From assembly GCF_002295065.1 (NCBI RefSeq), contig NZ_NSGG01000012.1:62001-126000 (forward strand): a DNA stretch of 64,000 nt. Reading direction: 5' to 3'. The stretch comes from Mesorhizobium sp. WSM3859 (GTDB taxonomy: Bacteria > Pseudomonadota > Alphaproteobacteria > Rhizobiales > Rhizobiaceae). Of this stretch, positions 25,793 to 34,391 are shown in pieces (the stretch's first letter is position 1; every line of letters starts with the position of its first letter). The translations under genes were made by a program, and so were the position numbers. Below the pieces are notes generated by a model. It did no database searches, was not told the origin of the DNA, and saw only the letters and a program-made list of their open reading frames with translations.

Positions 25793-27760
25793 TTGCGAGA
25801 CGACATTGCGTCGGGGGGATTTCGGCCGGAAATACAGGGGCTGCGCGGGCTTGCCGTAGCCTTTGTGGTGATCTTCCACATCTGGCCGGCGGCGCTTCCC
25901 GGCGGCTATGTCGGCGTCGACATCTTCTTCGTCATCTCCGGCTTCCTCATCACCGGCCTGCTCACCCGCATGGCGCTCGGCGAGGGCGGCATCTCGCTTG
26001 TCGGCTTTTACACGCGCCGGGTGAGGCGGTTGCTGCCGACGGCGATCGTCACACTTCTGGTCACGCTCGCGGGAACGCTGTTGTTTGTGTCGGACGCCTG
26101 GTGGGAAGAGACCGCCAAGCAAGTGATTGCAAGCGCGCTCTACGTGCAGAACTGGCGGCTTGCCGGGCAGGCCGTGGATTATCTCGGCGCCGAGGACGCG
26201 CCGAGCCCCGTCCAGCATTTCTGGTCGCTGTCGATCGAGGAGCAGTTCTACATCGTCTGGCCGGTGCTGATGATCGGGGCGCTGTGGTGGGCCAGGCGTC
26301 GCGGGCACTCACCGGTGCAAATACTCACCTTCGTGCTCGGCGTGGTCCTGGCGGGCTCGCTCGCGGCTTCCGTCGCTCTCACCCGGTCCGATCCGGCATG
26401 GGCCTATTTCGTCACCCACACCCGGATCTGGGAACTGGCCCTGGGCGGGCTGCTGGCGCTGATCCTCGGCCGATTCCAGCCAAGCGGGGGCGTGCGGGCG
26501 GCGATGGCTGGAGCCGGCATGCTGGCGGCGCTTGCTTCGGCCATGCTGTTTTCAAGGTCGACCGATTTTCCGGGCTTCAAGGCGCTGCTGCCGACGCTCG
26601 GCGCGGCTCTGGTCATTGCGGCCGGTGGCATACGCATCGGCCGCTTCCGCGGCCTGGATATCGCCGCGTTGCGCTATATCGGCGATCGTTCCTATTCGAT
26701 CTATCTGTGGCACTGGCCGCTGATCATTTTCTATGCCGCACAGCGAGGTTCGATCGGCCTCGTCGACGGTCTTCTGCTGACCGTCGCCACCCTGGCCATC
26801 TCCGAACTCTCCTATCGCTTTGTTGAACAGCCCTATCGCCATTCGCGCTCGCGCCTGGAATGGCGGCCGCTGATCGACGGCACGGTGGCGGTGGGGTTGT
26901 GTGTGGCGGTGGCCGGCGGGCTCGTCTATGCGATCGACCGGCAGCCCATCGATACCAGCCTGGTCGGTACGGCAAGTTACCCGGGGCCGGCCGCCTTGCT
27001 GTCGAACGCTGCCGTCCCCGATGGCGTCAGGCCGCTGCCCCCCTTGAGCAAGATCGGCAGCGACGTGCCCGTCATCTACAGGATGAAATGTCATCAGGAG
27101 CAGAAGGGCATCGATGCGACCGGTTGCCGGCTCGGCGACCCGGCGGGGACGAGGACCATTGTCGTGATGGGCGATTCCCACGCGGCGCAATGGGTGCCGG
27201 CGGTCGACAAGATCGCCAAGGACAGGAAGTGGAAGCTCATCAGCTTCACCAAGGCGGCATGCCCGGTGAGCCGGGTCACGATCCTGGACCACGGCAAGCC
27301 GTATGAGCAATGCGCGCTGTGGCGGGAGAAGGTTCTCGCCGAGATTGCGAGATTGAAGCCCGATTTCGTGATCACCAGCCAGAGCAACTACGCCAGCGTT
27401 GCGCAGGATGCGATGATCGAGGGTTTGCGCAGCGTCTGGAGCGAGCTCGCCGGTGAGGGCGTGCACGTAATTGCCATACGAAATACGCCCTTCAGCCTGT
27501 TCGACCCACGCAATTGCCTGGGAACGGATCCCGGCAAATGCGTCAATCCGCGCGGCAAGGTCGAACGGGAAAACATCTTCGCGCTCGCGGCCCGCTCCGT
27601 GACGGGAGTGACCGTGGTCGACATGAACGACGCGCTGTGCGGCAAGGACAGCTGCCCGGCGGTGGTCGGCAACATCGTCGTGCTGCGCGACAACCATCAT
27701 CTTACCGCCACCTACGCGCTGGCGCTGGCGCCCTATCTGGCCAAGGCGGCGGGACTTTGA
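25793..27760 (+). CDS. Acyltransferase 3 with fused SGNH domain (OafB type)
   Basis: 655 residues. Residues 1-350 form an acyltransferase-3 membrane domain with about ten spans, with EIQGLRGLAVAFVVIFHIWP, the RxxR-type FYTRRVRRLLP and HFWSLSIEEQFYIVWP. One more span is near 365. Residues about 440-655 form a periplasmic SGNH hydrolase-like domain with GDSHAAQW (nucleophile Ser) and DNHHLT (Asp/His). Such proteins O-acetylate LPS or exopolysaccharide. A TTG at 25793 preceded by GTGAGGGG is used as start, since no ATG precedes the conserved sequence. Confidence 0.9.
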   Translation: MRDDIASGGFRPEIQGLRGLAVAFVVIFHIWPAALPGGYVGVDIFFVISGFLITGLLTRMALGEGGISLVGFYTRRVRRLLPTAIVTLLVTLAGTLLFVSDAWWEETAKQVIASALYVQNWRLAGQAVDYLGAEDAPSPVQHFWSLSIEEQFYIVWPVLMIGALWWARRRGHSPVQILTFVLGVVLAGSLAASVALTRSDPAWAYFVTHTRIWELALGGLLALILGRFQPSGGVRAAMAGAGMLAALASAMLFSRSTDFPGFKALLPTLGAALVIAAGGIRIGRFRGLDIAALRYIGDRSYSIYLWHWPLIIFYAAQRGSIGLVDGLLLTVATLAISELSYRFVEQPYRHSRSRLEWRPLIDGTVAVGLCVAVAGGLVYAIDRQPIDTSLVGTASYPGPAALLSNAAVPDGVRPLPPLSKIGSDVPVIYRMKCHQEQKGIDATGCRLGDPAGTRTIVVMGDSHAAQWVPAVDKIAKDRKWKLISFTKAACPVSRVTILDHGKPYEQCALWREKVLAEIARLKPDFVITSQSNYASVAQDAMIEGLRSVWSELAGEGVHVIAIRNTPFSLFDPRNCLGTDPGKCVNPRGKVERENIFALAARSVTGVTVVDMNDALCGKDSCPAVVGNIVVLRDNHHLTATYALALAPYLAKAAGL

Positions 27761-27839
27761 GCAATCTCCACACGCAATGGTACGGCGTCCAGCAGGGTGG
27801 TCGACCTGACTTCGAACCGGACCGCGAGACAGCTGGATT

Positions 27840-27995
27840 TAGAAAATCCAAGGGTTTTCAACAGGCTGCATAAACCCGCCTTTAACCCGCAGCCTCTAGT
27901 CTGCAACTCGAACGCCATAGGCGCCGGGCAGGCACGCACGAGCCCATGGCGAACCGCAGGGACGGTCGCATCGAACCGAGCTTCGAGGGCGCACC
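27840..27995 (+). repeat. Duplicated copy of the upstream region and first codons of the PBP gene (copy A)
   Basis: This stretch aligns with 29327-29487 over about 155 bases with only short gaps, roughly four in five bases alike by eye. Shared blocks include AGAAAATC/CAAGGGTTTTCAA, GCATAAACCC, CTTTAA, CGAACGCCAT, ATGGCGAACCGCAG and TCGCATCGAACCGAGCTTCG. The whole gap 27761-28075 is otherwise without a gene except for the 24-codon remnant inside the repeat. Confidence 0.85.
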
Positions 27996-28020
27996 GAGCG
28001 AGCGTGTGGCAGCGACTTAA
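27946..28020 (+). pseudogene. 24-codon remnant of the PBP gene start
   Basis: ATG at 27946 begins MANRRDGRIEPSFEGAPS, matching MANRRDSRIEPSFEESPR at the start of the penicillin-binding protein gene at 29445, then diverges and stops at 28020. It is a truncated copy left by the duplication; it could still be translated as a leader peptide 55 bases before the acyltransferase gene. Confidence 0.7.
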
Positions 28021-28075
28021 GGTCGGGGATTCTCGGAATTGGTGGCGGCAAGGCGCGGGAGCGCGTGATCTCGAA

Positions 28076-29209
28076 ATGAAGTCCTCGACCGGAGAATACT
28101 ATCCAGCGCTGGATCACATCCGTGGTATGGCGGCCTTTCTGGTCTTCTCCTTTCACTTCCTTCATGCATCTCCGGATGGGCCGGTGGCCTATGGCTTCGT
28201 GCCAGCTCTGCCCTTGTTCAGCATCCTGGATGAAGGGCACACAGGCGTCTCGTTGTTCATGGCGCTTTCCGGCTACCTTTTTGCCAAGCTTCTTGACGGC
28301 AAGCAGGTCAGATATCTGCCGTTCTTCGCCAACAGGGCGCTCAGGCTGCTGCCCCTTTTGTTCGCCGTGATTTGCGTCGAGGCTTGCCGCAGATATCTGG
28401 CAGGCGAGGACCTCAACACGTACTTCACCGATGTCGGCAAGGGACTGATTTTCCCCACGCTTCCCAATGGCGGCTGGTCGGTCACCGTCGAAGCTCATTT
28501 CTACCTTTTGCTGCCATTCCTGCTGATGGCGTCCAGGCGATTCCAGTTTGCCCCGTTGCTGTTCATTGCTGCAGCCATCTTGTTGAGGCTCGCTTTGTAT
28601 GTGCAGTTCGGCGAGGTGCAGTGGGCAGCGTACTGGACGATCATAGGACATGCGGACCAGTTCCTGGCCGGCATTCTTGCCTTCCACTTTCGCGCCTATG
28701 CGAAGGGCAGGCACTGGCTGGCGCTGGCCGTTCTGGCGTCATTTTCGGCGTTCTTCTGGTGGTTCGACGCGGCGGGCGGTTTCTACCATCTAGGGCCCGG
28801 CTCGGCGCCGCCCTGGATATGGGTGATCCTGCCCACCCTGGAAGCGGCCGCCTATGCCTTCGGGATCGCCTACTACGACATGACCTTTGCCAGGAAGCGA
28901 ACGAGCCTGCCCTTCAGGATCATGGAGAAGGCCGGATCTTACAGTTATTCGATCTACCTGCTGCACCTGTTTTTCGTGCATCAGCTGGCCGCGTTCATCA
29001 ACGACAACATCATGGACATCAGCAATTTCTACATCGCATGCCTCTGGTCCCTGGCATGCTTCCTGGCAACCATCCCGATCGGTCATCTCAGCTATTCCTG
29101 CATCGAAGTGCCGTTCCTGCGGCTGCGTCTTCGCTATGCCGTGCCGGCGAGCGCCGATCCTGCCCCGGTAAGAGCCAGACCCGCCGCGGCAGTCTCCCAG
29201 CCGGGCTGA
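28076..29209 (+). CDS. Acyltransferase 3 family membrane protein
   Basis: 377 residues with about ten membrane spans and no SGNH domain. The family's N-terminal motif is YYPALDHIRGMAAFLVFSFHF, followed by GHTGVSLFMALSGYLFAKLL and the FFANRALRLLPLLF loop; SYSYSIYLLHLFFVH is the late conserved helix. It should transfer acetyl or similar groups to a surface glycan. The ATG at 28076 is the first before the conserved motif. The gene is bracketed by the duplicated PBP upstream region (27840-27995 and 29327-29487), so it was probably placed there by recombination. Confidence 0.87.
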   Translation: MKSSTGEYYPALDHIRGMAAFLVFSFHFLHASPDGPVAYGFVPALPLFSILDEGHTGVSLFMALSGYLFAKLLDGKQVRYLPFFANRALRLLPLLFAVICVEACRRYLAGEDLNTYFTDVGKGLIFPTLPNGGWSVTVEAHFYLLLPFLLMASRRFQFAPLLFIAAAILLRLALYVQFGEVQWAAYWTIIGHADQFLAGILAFHFRAYAKGRHWLALAVLASFSAFFWWFDAAGGFYHLGPGSAPPWIWVILPTLEAAAYAFGIAYYDMTFARKRTSLPFRIMEKAGSYSYSIYLLHLFFVHQLAAFINDNIMDISNFYIACLWSLACFLATIPIGHLSYSCIEVPFLRLRLRYAVPASADPAPVRARPAAAVSQPG

Positions 29210-29326
29210 CGGTGCGATTGAGGCTGCGACAAGGTCGTGTGGCCGCCTAATGCGGTGCCAGGAGCCGCGCACCGACCGGCCGGGCTCTCCTCGTGCCGCC
29301 GGGATGTCGATGGTGATGGCACATTC

Positions 29327-29487
29327 AGAAAATCCCAAGGGTTTTCAAAACCGTGCATAAACCCTGCTTTAACGCGCCTTTAAACCGCCGCATCTACTCT
29401 TCAACCCGAACGCCATCGGTACCGGGGACAGACAGCTAGAGCGCATGGCGAACCGCAGAGATAGTCGCATCGAACCGAGCTTCGAGG
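29327..29487 (+). repeat. PBP upstream region and first codons (copy B of the duplication)
   Basis: The intact copy: promoter-side sequence plus the first 14 codons of the penicillin-binding protein gene. The block AAAATCCCAAGGGTTTT is itself an imperfect palindrome and is kept in both copies, so it may be a binding site. Confidence 0.85.
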
Positions 29488-31712
29488 AATCGCCGCGGGC
29501 GAAATCCTCCGTGGGCTTTTCGGTGAGCGAGGAGGATCGCGTCGTGCCGCGCACCCGCAAATCCGCTGCAAAGGGCAAATCCGCCAAGGCGAAATCACGC
29601 GGACGTGGCCGCGACCGCAATCGGCGCGGACTGCTCGGCATCGCCACGCGGCTTGCCTACTGGTGCTTCGTGCTGTGCATCTGGGGCGGCATCGCGGCGG
29701 CCGGCATCGTCGTCTATTACGGCGCCAAGATGCCGGCGGCTACGACGTGGTCGGTCCCGGACCGCGCGCCCAACATCAAGATCGTCTCGGTCGATGGCGC
29801 GCTGATCGCCAATCGCGGCGCGTCGGGCGGCGAGGCCGTCGGCCTGGATGAAATGTCGCCCTATATCCCCGAGGCGGTCGTGGCCATCGAGGATCGGCGC
29901 TTCTATTCGCATTTCGGCATCGACCCGATCGGCCTGTCGCGCGCCATGGTCACCAACCTGCTTGGCGGGCATTTCTCGCAGGGTGGCTCGACGCTGACGC
30001 AGCAGCTGGCGAAGAACCTCTTCCTGACGCCGGACCGCACGCTGGAGCGCAAGGTGCAGGAAGTGCTGCTCGCGCTCTGGCTCGAGCACAAGCACACGAA
30101 GGACCAGATTCTCGAAATGTACCTCAACAGGGTCTATTTCGGTTCGGGCGCCTATGGCGTCGAGGCCGCTTCGCGGCGCTATTTCGGCAAGAGCGCGCGC
30201 GACGTGTCGCTTTCGGAAGCCGCGTTGCTGGCTGGGCTGCTGAAGGCACCGTCGAAGCTTTCGCCGGCGCGCGACCCTAAGGCGGCTGAGGAACGTGCGC
30301 AGCTCGTGCTCGCGGCCATGCGCGAGACAGGCAAGATCGGCGACAAGGAATACAAGACCGCGCTGAGCGCGCCGGCAACGCGCGCGCCGTCCTACTGGAC
30401 CGGCTCGGAAAACTACGTCGCCGACACGGTAATGGACGAGCTTCCCGACCTGATCGGCGATGTGCGCGGCGACATCGTCATCGACACCACGATCGACCTC
30501 AACCTGCAGAAGCTTGCCGAACAGTCGATCCGCCGGCTGATCGACGAAAGCGGCAAGAAGCTCAACGTCACGCAGGGCGCGCTGGTGTCGATCGACGATT
30601 CCGGCGCGGTTCGCGCCATGGTCGGCGGCTATGATTATTCGACCAGCCAGTTCGATCGCGCCTCGGAAGCACGCCGGCAGCCAGGTTCGGCCTTCAAGCC
30701 CTTCGTCTATATGGCGGCGCTGGAGGCCGGCCGCACGCCGGACAGCATCCGCAACGACGCGCCGATCAAGATCGGCAAATGGACGCCCGACAATTACGGC
30801 GGCAAATATTACGGCAAGGTCACGCTGGCGACCGCACTGGCCAAGTCGCTCAACTCAGTGGCGGCGCAGCTCACCATGGAAGTCGGCCCAGACGCCGTGG
30901 TCGAGGCCGCGCATCGCATGGGCATCCAATCCGATCTGCAGGCCAACACCTCAATCGCGCTCGGCACCTCGGAAGTGACGCCGCTGGAGTTGACCTCGGC
31001 CTATGTGCCCTTCGCCAATGGCGGCTACAAACCGGACATCCACTTCATCCAGCGCATCACCACCGCCAACGGCAAGGTGCTCTACGAGGGCACCGCCGGC
31101 AGCGCGCCGCGCGTAATCAAGGCCGATATCGTCGGCATGATGAATTCAATGATGACCGGCACGGTCGAGGTCGGCACCGCCAAGAAGGCGGCGTTCAACT
31201 GGCCCTCGGCCGGTAAGACCGGCACCAGCCAGAACTCGCGCGACGCCTGGTTCGTCGGCTACACCGCCAATCTCACCACGGGCGTCTGGTTCGGCAATGA
31301 CGACGGCAGCCCGATGAAGAAGGTCACCGGCGGCGCGCTCCCGGCGCAGGCCTGGCACGAATTCATGGTGGCGGCGCATCAAGGCGTGCCCGTGCGGCCG
31401 CTGCCCGGCACCTGGAAGTCGACCCCGTCCGACACGATCGTGCCGGATGAGATCCCGTCGGCGGACGCCTCGCAGCCGCCCGCGCCGCCCGCGGCCGTCG
31501 GCCAGTCGCAGCCTGTTGCCCCATCGCAGCCCGTCGCCCAGGCGCCGGCACGGCAAGCGCGTCCAGCCCAGACCGTCGATGCCGAGGGCTTCGACATGCC
31601 CAGCGACAGCGGGTCGACCGCCTCGATCAAGCATCCGGTGCCGCCCGGCGATGTCGGCGGCCCGAAGAAAAAGCGGCAGACCTCGATCCTCGATATCCTC
31701 GGCGGCGGCTGA
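29445..31712 (+). CDS. Class A penicillin-binding protein (PBP1A family)
   Basis: 755 residues. A basic cytoplasmic N-terminus (Lys/Arg-rich, 30-62) precedes one membrane span (about 67-92). The glycosyltransferase domain has EDRRFYSHFGIDPIGLSRA (catalytic Glu), GGSTLTQQLAKNLFL and ALWLEHKHTKDQILEMYLN. The transpeptidase domain has SAFKP (active Ser near residue 415), SLN and KTGTSQ (near 590). The last 90 residues are Pro/Ala/Gln-rich and probably disordered. It polymerises and cross-links peptidoglycan in the periplasm. Gene start and upstream DNA are duplicated at 27840-27995. Confidence 0.93.
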   Translation: MANRRDSRIEPSFEESPRAKSSVGFSVSEEDRVVPRTRKSAAKGKSAKAKSRGRGRDRNRRGLLGIATRLAYWCFVLCIWGGIAAAGIVVYYGAKMPAATTWSVPDRAPNIKIVSVDGALIANRGASGGEAVGLDEMSPYIPEAVVAIEDRRFYSHFGIDPIGLSRAMVTNLLGGHFSQGGSTLTQQLAKNLFLTPDRTLERKVQEVLLALWLEHKHTKDQILEMYLNRVYFGSGAYGVEAASRRYFGKSARDVSLSEAALLAGLLKAPSKLSPARDPKAAEERAQLVLAAMRETGKIGDKEYKTALSAPATRAPSYWTGSENYVADTVMDELPDLIGDVRGDIVIDTTIDLNLQKLAEQSIRRLIDESGKKLNVTQGALVSIDDSGAVRAMVGGYDYSTSQFDRASEARRQPGSAFKPFVYMAALEAGRTPDSIRNDAPIKIGKWTPDNYGGKYYGKVTLATALAKSLNSVAAQLTMEVGPDAVVEAAHRMGIQSDLQANTSIALGTSEVTPLELTSAYVPFANGGYKPDIHFIQRITTANGKVLYEGTAGSAPRVIKADIVGMMNSMMTGTVEVGTAKKAAFNWPSAGKTGTSQNSRDAWFVGYTANLTTGVWFGNDDGSPMKKVTGGALPAQAWHEFMVAAHQGVPVRPLPGTWKSTPSDTIVPDEIPSADASQPPAPPAAVGQSQPVAPSQPVAQAPARQARPAQTVDAEGFDMPSDSGSTASIKHPVPPGDVGGPKKKRQTSILDILGGG

Positions 31713-31778
31713 AGCGGCAACTTCGCCTCTCGCCATGGCAAGCGCCTTCGGCTACATGTCCGGCCGGAGACAAAGCTC

Positions 31779-32528
31779 ATGGCCGAAACCGACAGCAGAA
31801 AAACCATCGTGCTCACCGGCGCCAGCCGGGGCATCGGCCATGCGACGGTGAAGCGTTTTTCGCGCGAGGGCTGGCGCGTCATCACCTGCTCGCGCCAGGC
31901 CTTCGCCGAGGACTGCCCGTGGCCGGCCGGGCCGGAAGACCACATCAAGGTCGATCTCGCCGATCAGGAGGACGTCGGCATCGCCATCTCGGAAATCCGC
32001 CACCGGCTGGAGGCGCATGGCGGCCAGCTGCACGCGCTGGTCAACAATGCCGGCATCTCGCCGAAGCTGAAAGACGGCAGCCGGATGAACTCGATCGAGA
32101 CGCCGATGCATGTCTGGCGCGACGTCTTCCAGGTCAATTTCTTCGCGCCGATCATGCTGGCGCGCGGCCTGTTCAAGGAACTCGCCGCCGCTAAGGGCTC
32201 GATCGTCAACGTCACCTCGATCGCCGGCACCCGCGTGCATCCGTTCGCCGGCACGGCCTATGCGACATCGAAGGCCGCGCTTGGTTCGCTGACGCGTGAG
32301 ATGGCGCATGATTTCGGCCCGCACGGCATCCGCGTCAACGCGATTGCGCCGGGCGAGATCGACACGGCGATCCTGTCGCCCGGCACGGACAGAATAGTCG
32401 AGGCGATCCCGCTGAGAAGGCTGGGCGCCACCTCGGAAGTTGCCGACATCATCTACTTCCTGTGCTCCGGCCAGTCGTCCTACGTGACCGGATCGGAAAT
32501 CCACATCAATGGCGGCCAGCACGTGTGA
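31779..32528 (+). CDS. Short-chain dehydrogenase/reductase
   Basis: 249 residues of the classical SDR fold: TGASRGIG cofactor motif near residue 13, NNAG at about 90, catalytic Ser in VNVTSIAG, and YATSK with the active Tyr and Lys near 165-169. A conserved GGQ ending suggests tetramer formation. Substrate unknown. GGAGACAAAGCTC precedes the ATG. It lies 66 bases after the PBP gene. Confidence 0.9.
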   Translation: MAETDSRKTIVLTGASRGIGHATVKRFSREGWRVITCSRQAFAEDCPWPAGPEDHIKVDLADQEDVGIAISEIRHRLEAHGGQLHALVNNAGISPKLKDGSRMNSIETPMHVWRDVFQVNFFAPIMLARGLFKELAAAKGSIVNVTSIAGTRVHPFAGTAYATSKAALGSLTREMAHDFGPHGIRVNAIAPGEIDTAILSPGTDRIVEAIPLRRLGATSEVADIIYFLCSGQSSYVTGSEIHINGGQHV

Positions 32529-32539
32529 CGTGACTGCCT

Positions 32540-33457
32540 TCAAGCCAGTGTGAGAACGGCCTTACCGCTGAAGCTGCGCCGCCTGAGCGCATCCAGGGCC
32601 TGGCCGATGTCGGTCCAGGGCATGGTCATGGCCACGCGGGTTTCGAGCCTGCCAGCTGCGACCAGATCGAGCAGCGCGGCGATGTCGGCGCCGATGGCTG
32701 AACCAGAGGTGTAATAGGCGAAGGTCTGCAGCCGCGCGCCTTCGTGGCCCGGGACGAACTGACGAAACCCGATCGGCGTGAGCTCGCCGCTGCTCGACCC
32801 GAACATGACGATAGTGCCGCCCGGCGCGACGCGTTCGATCGCAGCGGCGAGGCTTTTGCCCCCGACCGACTCGGTGATCAGCGAAAAGGGTCCCTCGGCC
32901 AGTTCGATCGACTCCACGACCTGCCCCGCGCCAAGATTGCGAAGATCATCATGGTGCCGGGCCGAGGCGACCGCCGTCGCCGAAGCGCCTTGCTCGCGGG
33001 CGATCTGAATCTGGAAGCGGCCGACCGCGCCGCTTGCGCCGGTAATCAGGATTTTCTGGCCGGCGAGGTCGACGCCATGGCGCAACGTTCGCAGCGCCGT
33101 CGTGCCCGACACTGGAAGCGTCGCGGCGGAGGCGAAGCCGACGCCCTCGGGTATGACGGCGAGTCGGTCGGTCGGAACGGCGACGCGTTCGGCCCAGCCG
33201 GCCTGGTCGACCAAAGCCGCAACGCGCGTGCCCGCGGCCGGGCCGGAGCGATCGGCCGCCGCGCGTTCCACGATGCCGACGATGTCCTGGCCGGGTATCC
33301 AGCCGTCGGGACGGATGCCGAGCAGGCGCAGCTCGCCACGATTCAACGATGTTGCATGAACAGCCACCAATGCTTCATTCGCATTGCAGCTTGGCTCGTC
33401 GGCCTGGGCGAGCTTCAGCCCGCTGGGGCTGTCGGAAGAAATAACGAGAGCGAGCAT
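32540..33457 (-). CDS. Zinc-independent alcohol dehydrogenase-like (quinone reductase type) oxidoreductase
   Basis: 305 residues of the MDR superfamily: N-terminal GroES-like domain (NRGELRLLGIRPDGWIPGQDIVGIVE) and a nucleotide-binding domain with ITGASGAVGRFQIQIAREQGA. Zinc-ligand Cys residues are lacking, so it is likely an NADPH-dependent quinone or enone reductase. AAAGGTGGG precedes the ATG. It is divergent from an AraC regulator 121 bases away, which probably controls it. Confidence 0.88.
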   Translation of the reverse strand: MLALVISSDSPSGLKLAQADEPSCNANEALVAVHATSLNRGELRLLGIRPDGWIPGQDIVGIVERAAADRSGPAAGTRVAALVDQAGWAERVAVPTDRLAVIPEGVGFASAATLPVSGTTALRTLRHGVDLAGQKILITGASGAVGRFQIQIAREQGASATAVASARHHDDLRNLGAGQVVESIELAEGPFSLITESVGGKSLAAAIERVAPGGTIVMFGSSSGELTPIGFRQFVPGHEGARLQTFAYYTSGSAIGADIAALLDLVAAGRLETRVAMTMPWTDIGQALDALRRRSFSGKAVLTLA

Positions 33458-33578
33458 GGCCCACCTTTGAAATTGGCGCCTGACAGACGCGATTGCGACG
33501 ATATTGGCGCGAGCCTATCGACTTTCGCGGCTGAAGAATTTAGAGATAAAGCCAAATGATCGCTAAAATCAGTCAAGC

Positions 33579-34385
33579 ATGAGACAGCCGCTTCGCTGGC
33601 CCTGGCTGGATTTCGATGTCGACGACGTCGTCGCGCCGGCGATCGCCGTCGGCGTCGACGTGACCGAGACAAAGGCCGAGGTGCCGGCACATTGGCATCG
33701 CAAGGGACAACTCGTCTTCGCGTTGGGCGGCGGCGTCACATGCCGGGTTCCCAGCGGGCTTTGGATGGTGCCGCCGCATTGCGGGGTCTGGGTGCCGAGC
33801 CGCATGGAGCACAGCAACACCGCAACAGCCAACGCGCAGATTTTCTTCGTCTATATCGAGCCGGGCGCCGCTGCGCTGCCGGATCGTTGCTGCACGCTGT
33901 CGATCTCGCCGCTGCTGCGCGAACTGATCATCGAACTGTCGGAGTGCGCGCCGGACGACGCGCGATGCGATTTCCTGGGAGGCGTCCTGCTTGCCGAGCT
34001 GCCGTCTATGCCGGTTCAGCAATTGCACTTGCCGATCTCGGCCGAGCCGCGGCTGCGGCGGATAGCCGAAGCATTGGCCGACGACCCTGCCGACCGCAGC
34101 ACGTTGGCGGAATGGGCGGATCGCGTGGCGCTCAGCGAGAGCAGCCTGGCGCGCCTCATCGTCAAGGAGACGGGCCTGAGCTTCGGCCGCTGGCGCCAGC
34201 AATTGCACCTGATCGTGGCGCTGCGGGAACTGTCCGCCGGCGCCAGCGTACAGCGGGTGTCGGGCGATCTCGGCTATGAATCCGTCACCGCCTTCATCAC
34301 CATGTTCAAGAAGGCGCTGGGCAAGCCGCCGGCGAAATATCTCAGCGATATCGCGCAGAACGGCGGCTCCGCATTCGCGGCGTGA
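33579..34385 (+). CDS. AraC-family regulator with cupin-type sensor domain
   Basis: 268 residues. The N-terminal part looks like an AraC cupin (PAHWHRKGQLVFALGGGVTCRV ... VPPHCGVWVPSRMEHSN), and the C-terminal 100 residues hold two helix-turn-helix motifs (TLAEWADRVALSESSLARLIVKETGLSFGRWRQQL and VQRVSGDLGYESVTAFITMFKKALGKPPAKYL). It likely activates the divergent oxidoreductase gene in response to a small molecule. Confidence 0.9.
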   Translation: MRQPLRWPWLDFDVDDVVAPAIAVGVDVTETKAEVPAHWHRKGQLVFALGGGVTCRVPSGLWMVPPHCGVWVPSRMEHSNTATANAQIFFVYIEPGAAALPDRCCTLSISPLLRELIIELSECAPDDARCDFLGGVLLAELPSMPVQQLHLPISAEPRLRRIAEALADDPADRSTLAEWADRVALSESSLARLIVKETGLSFGRWRQQLHLIVALRELSAGASVQRVSGDLGYESVTAFITMFKKALGKPPAKYLSDIAQNGGSAFAA

Positions 34386-34391
34386 CACTGG

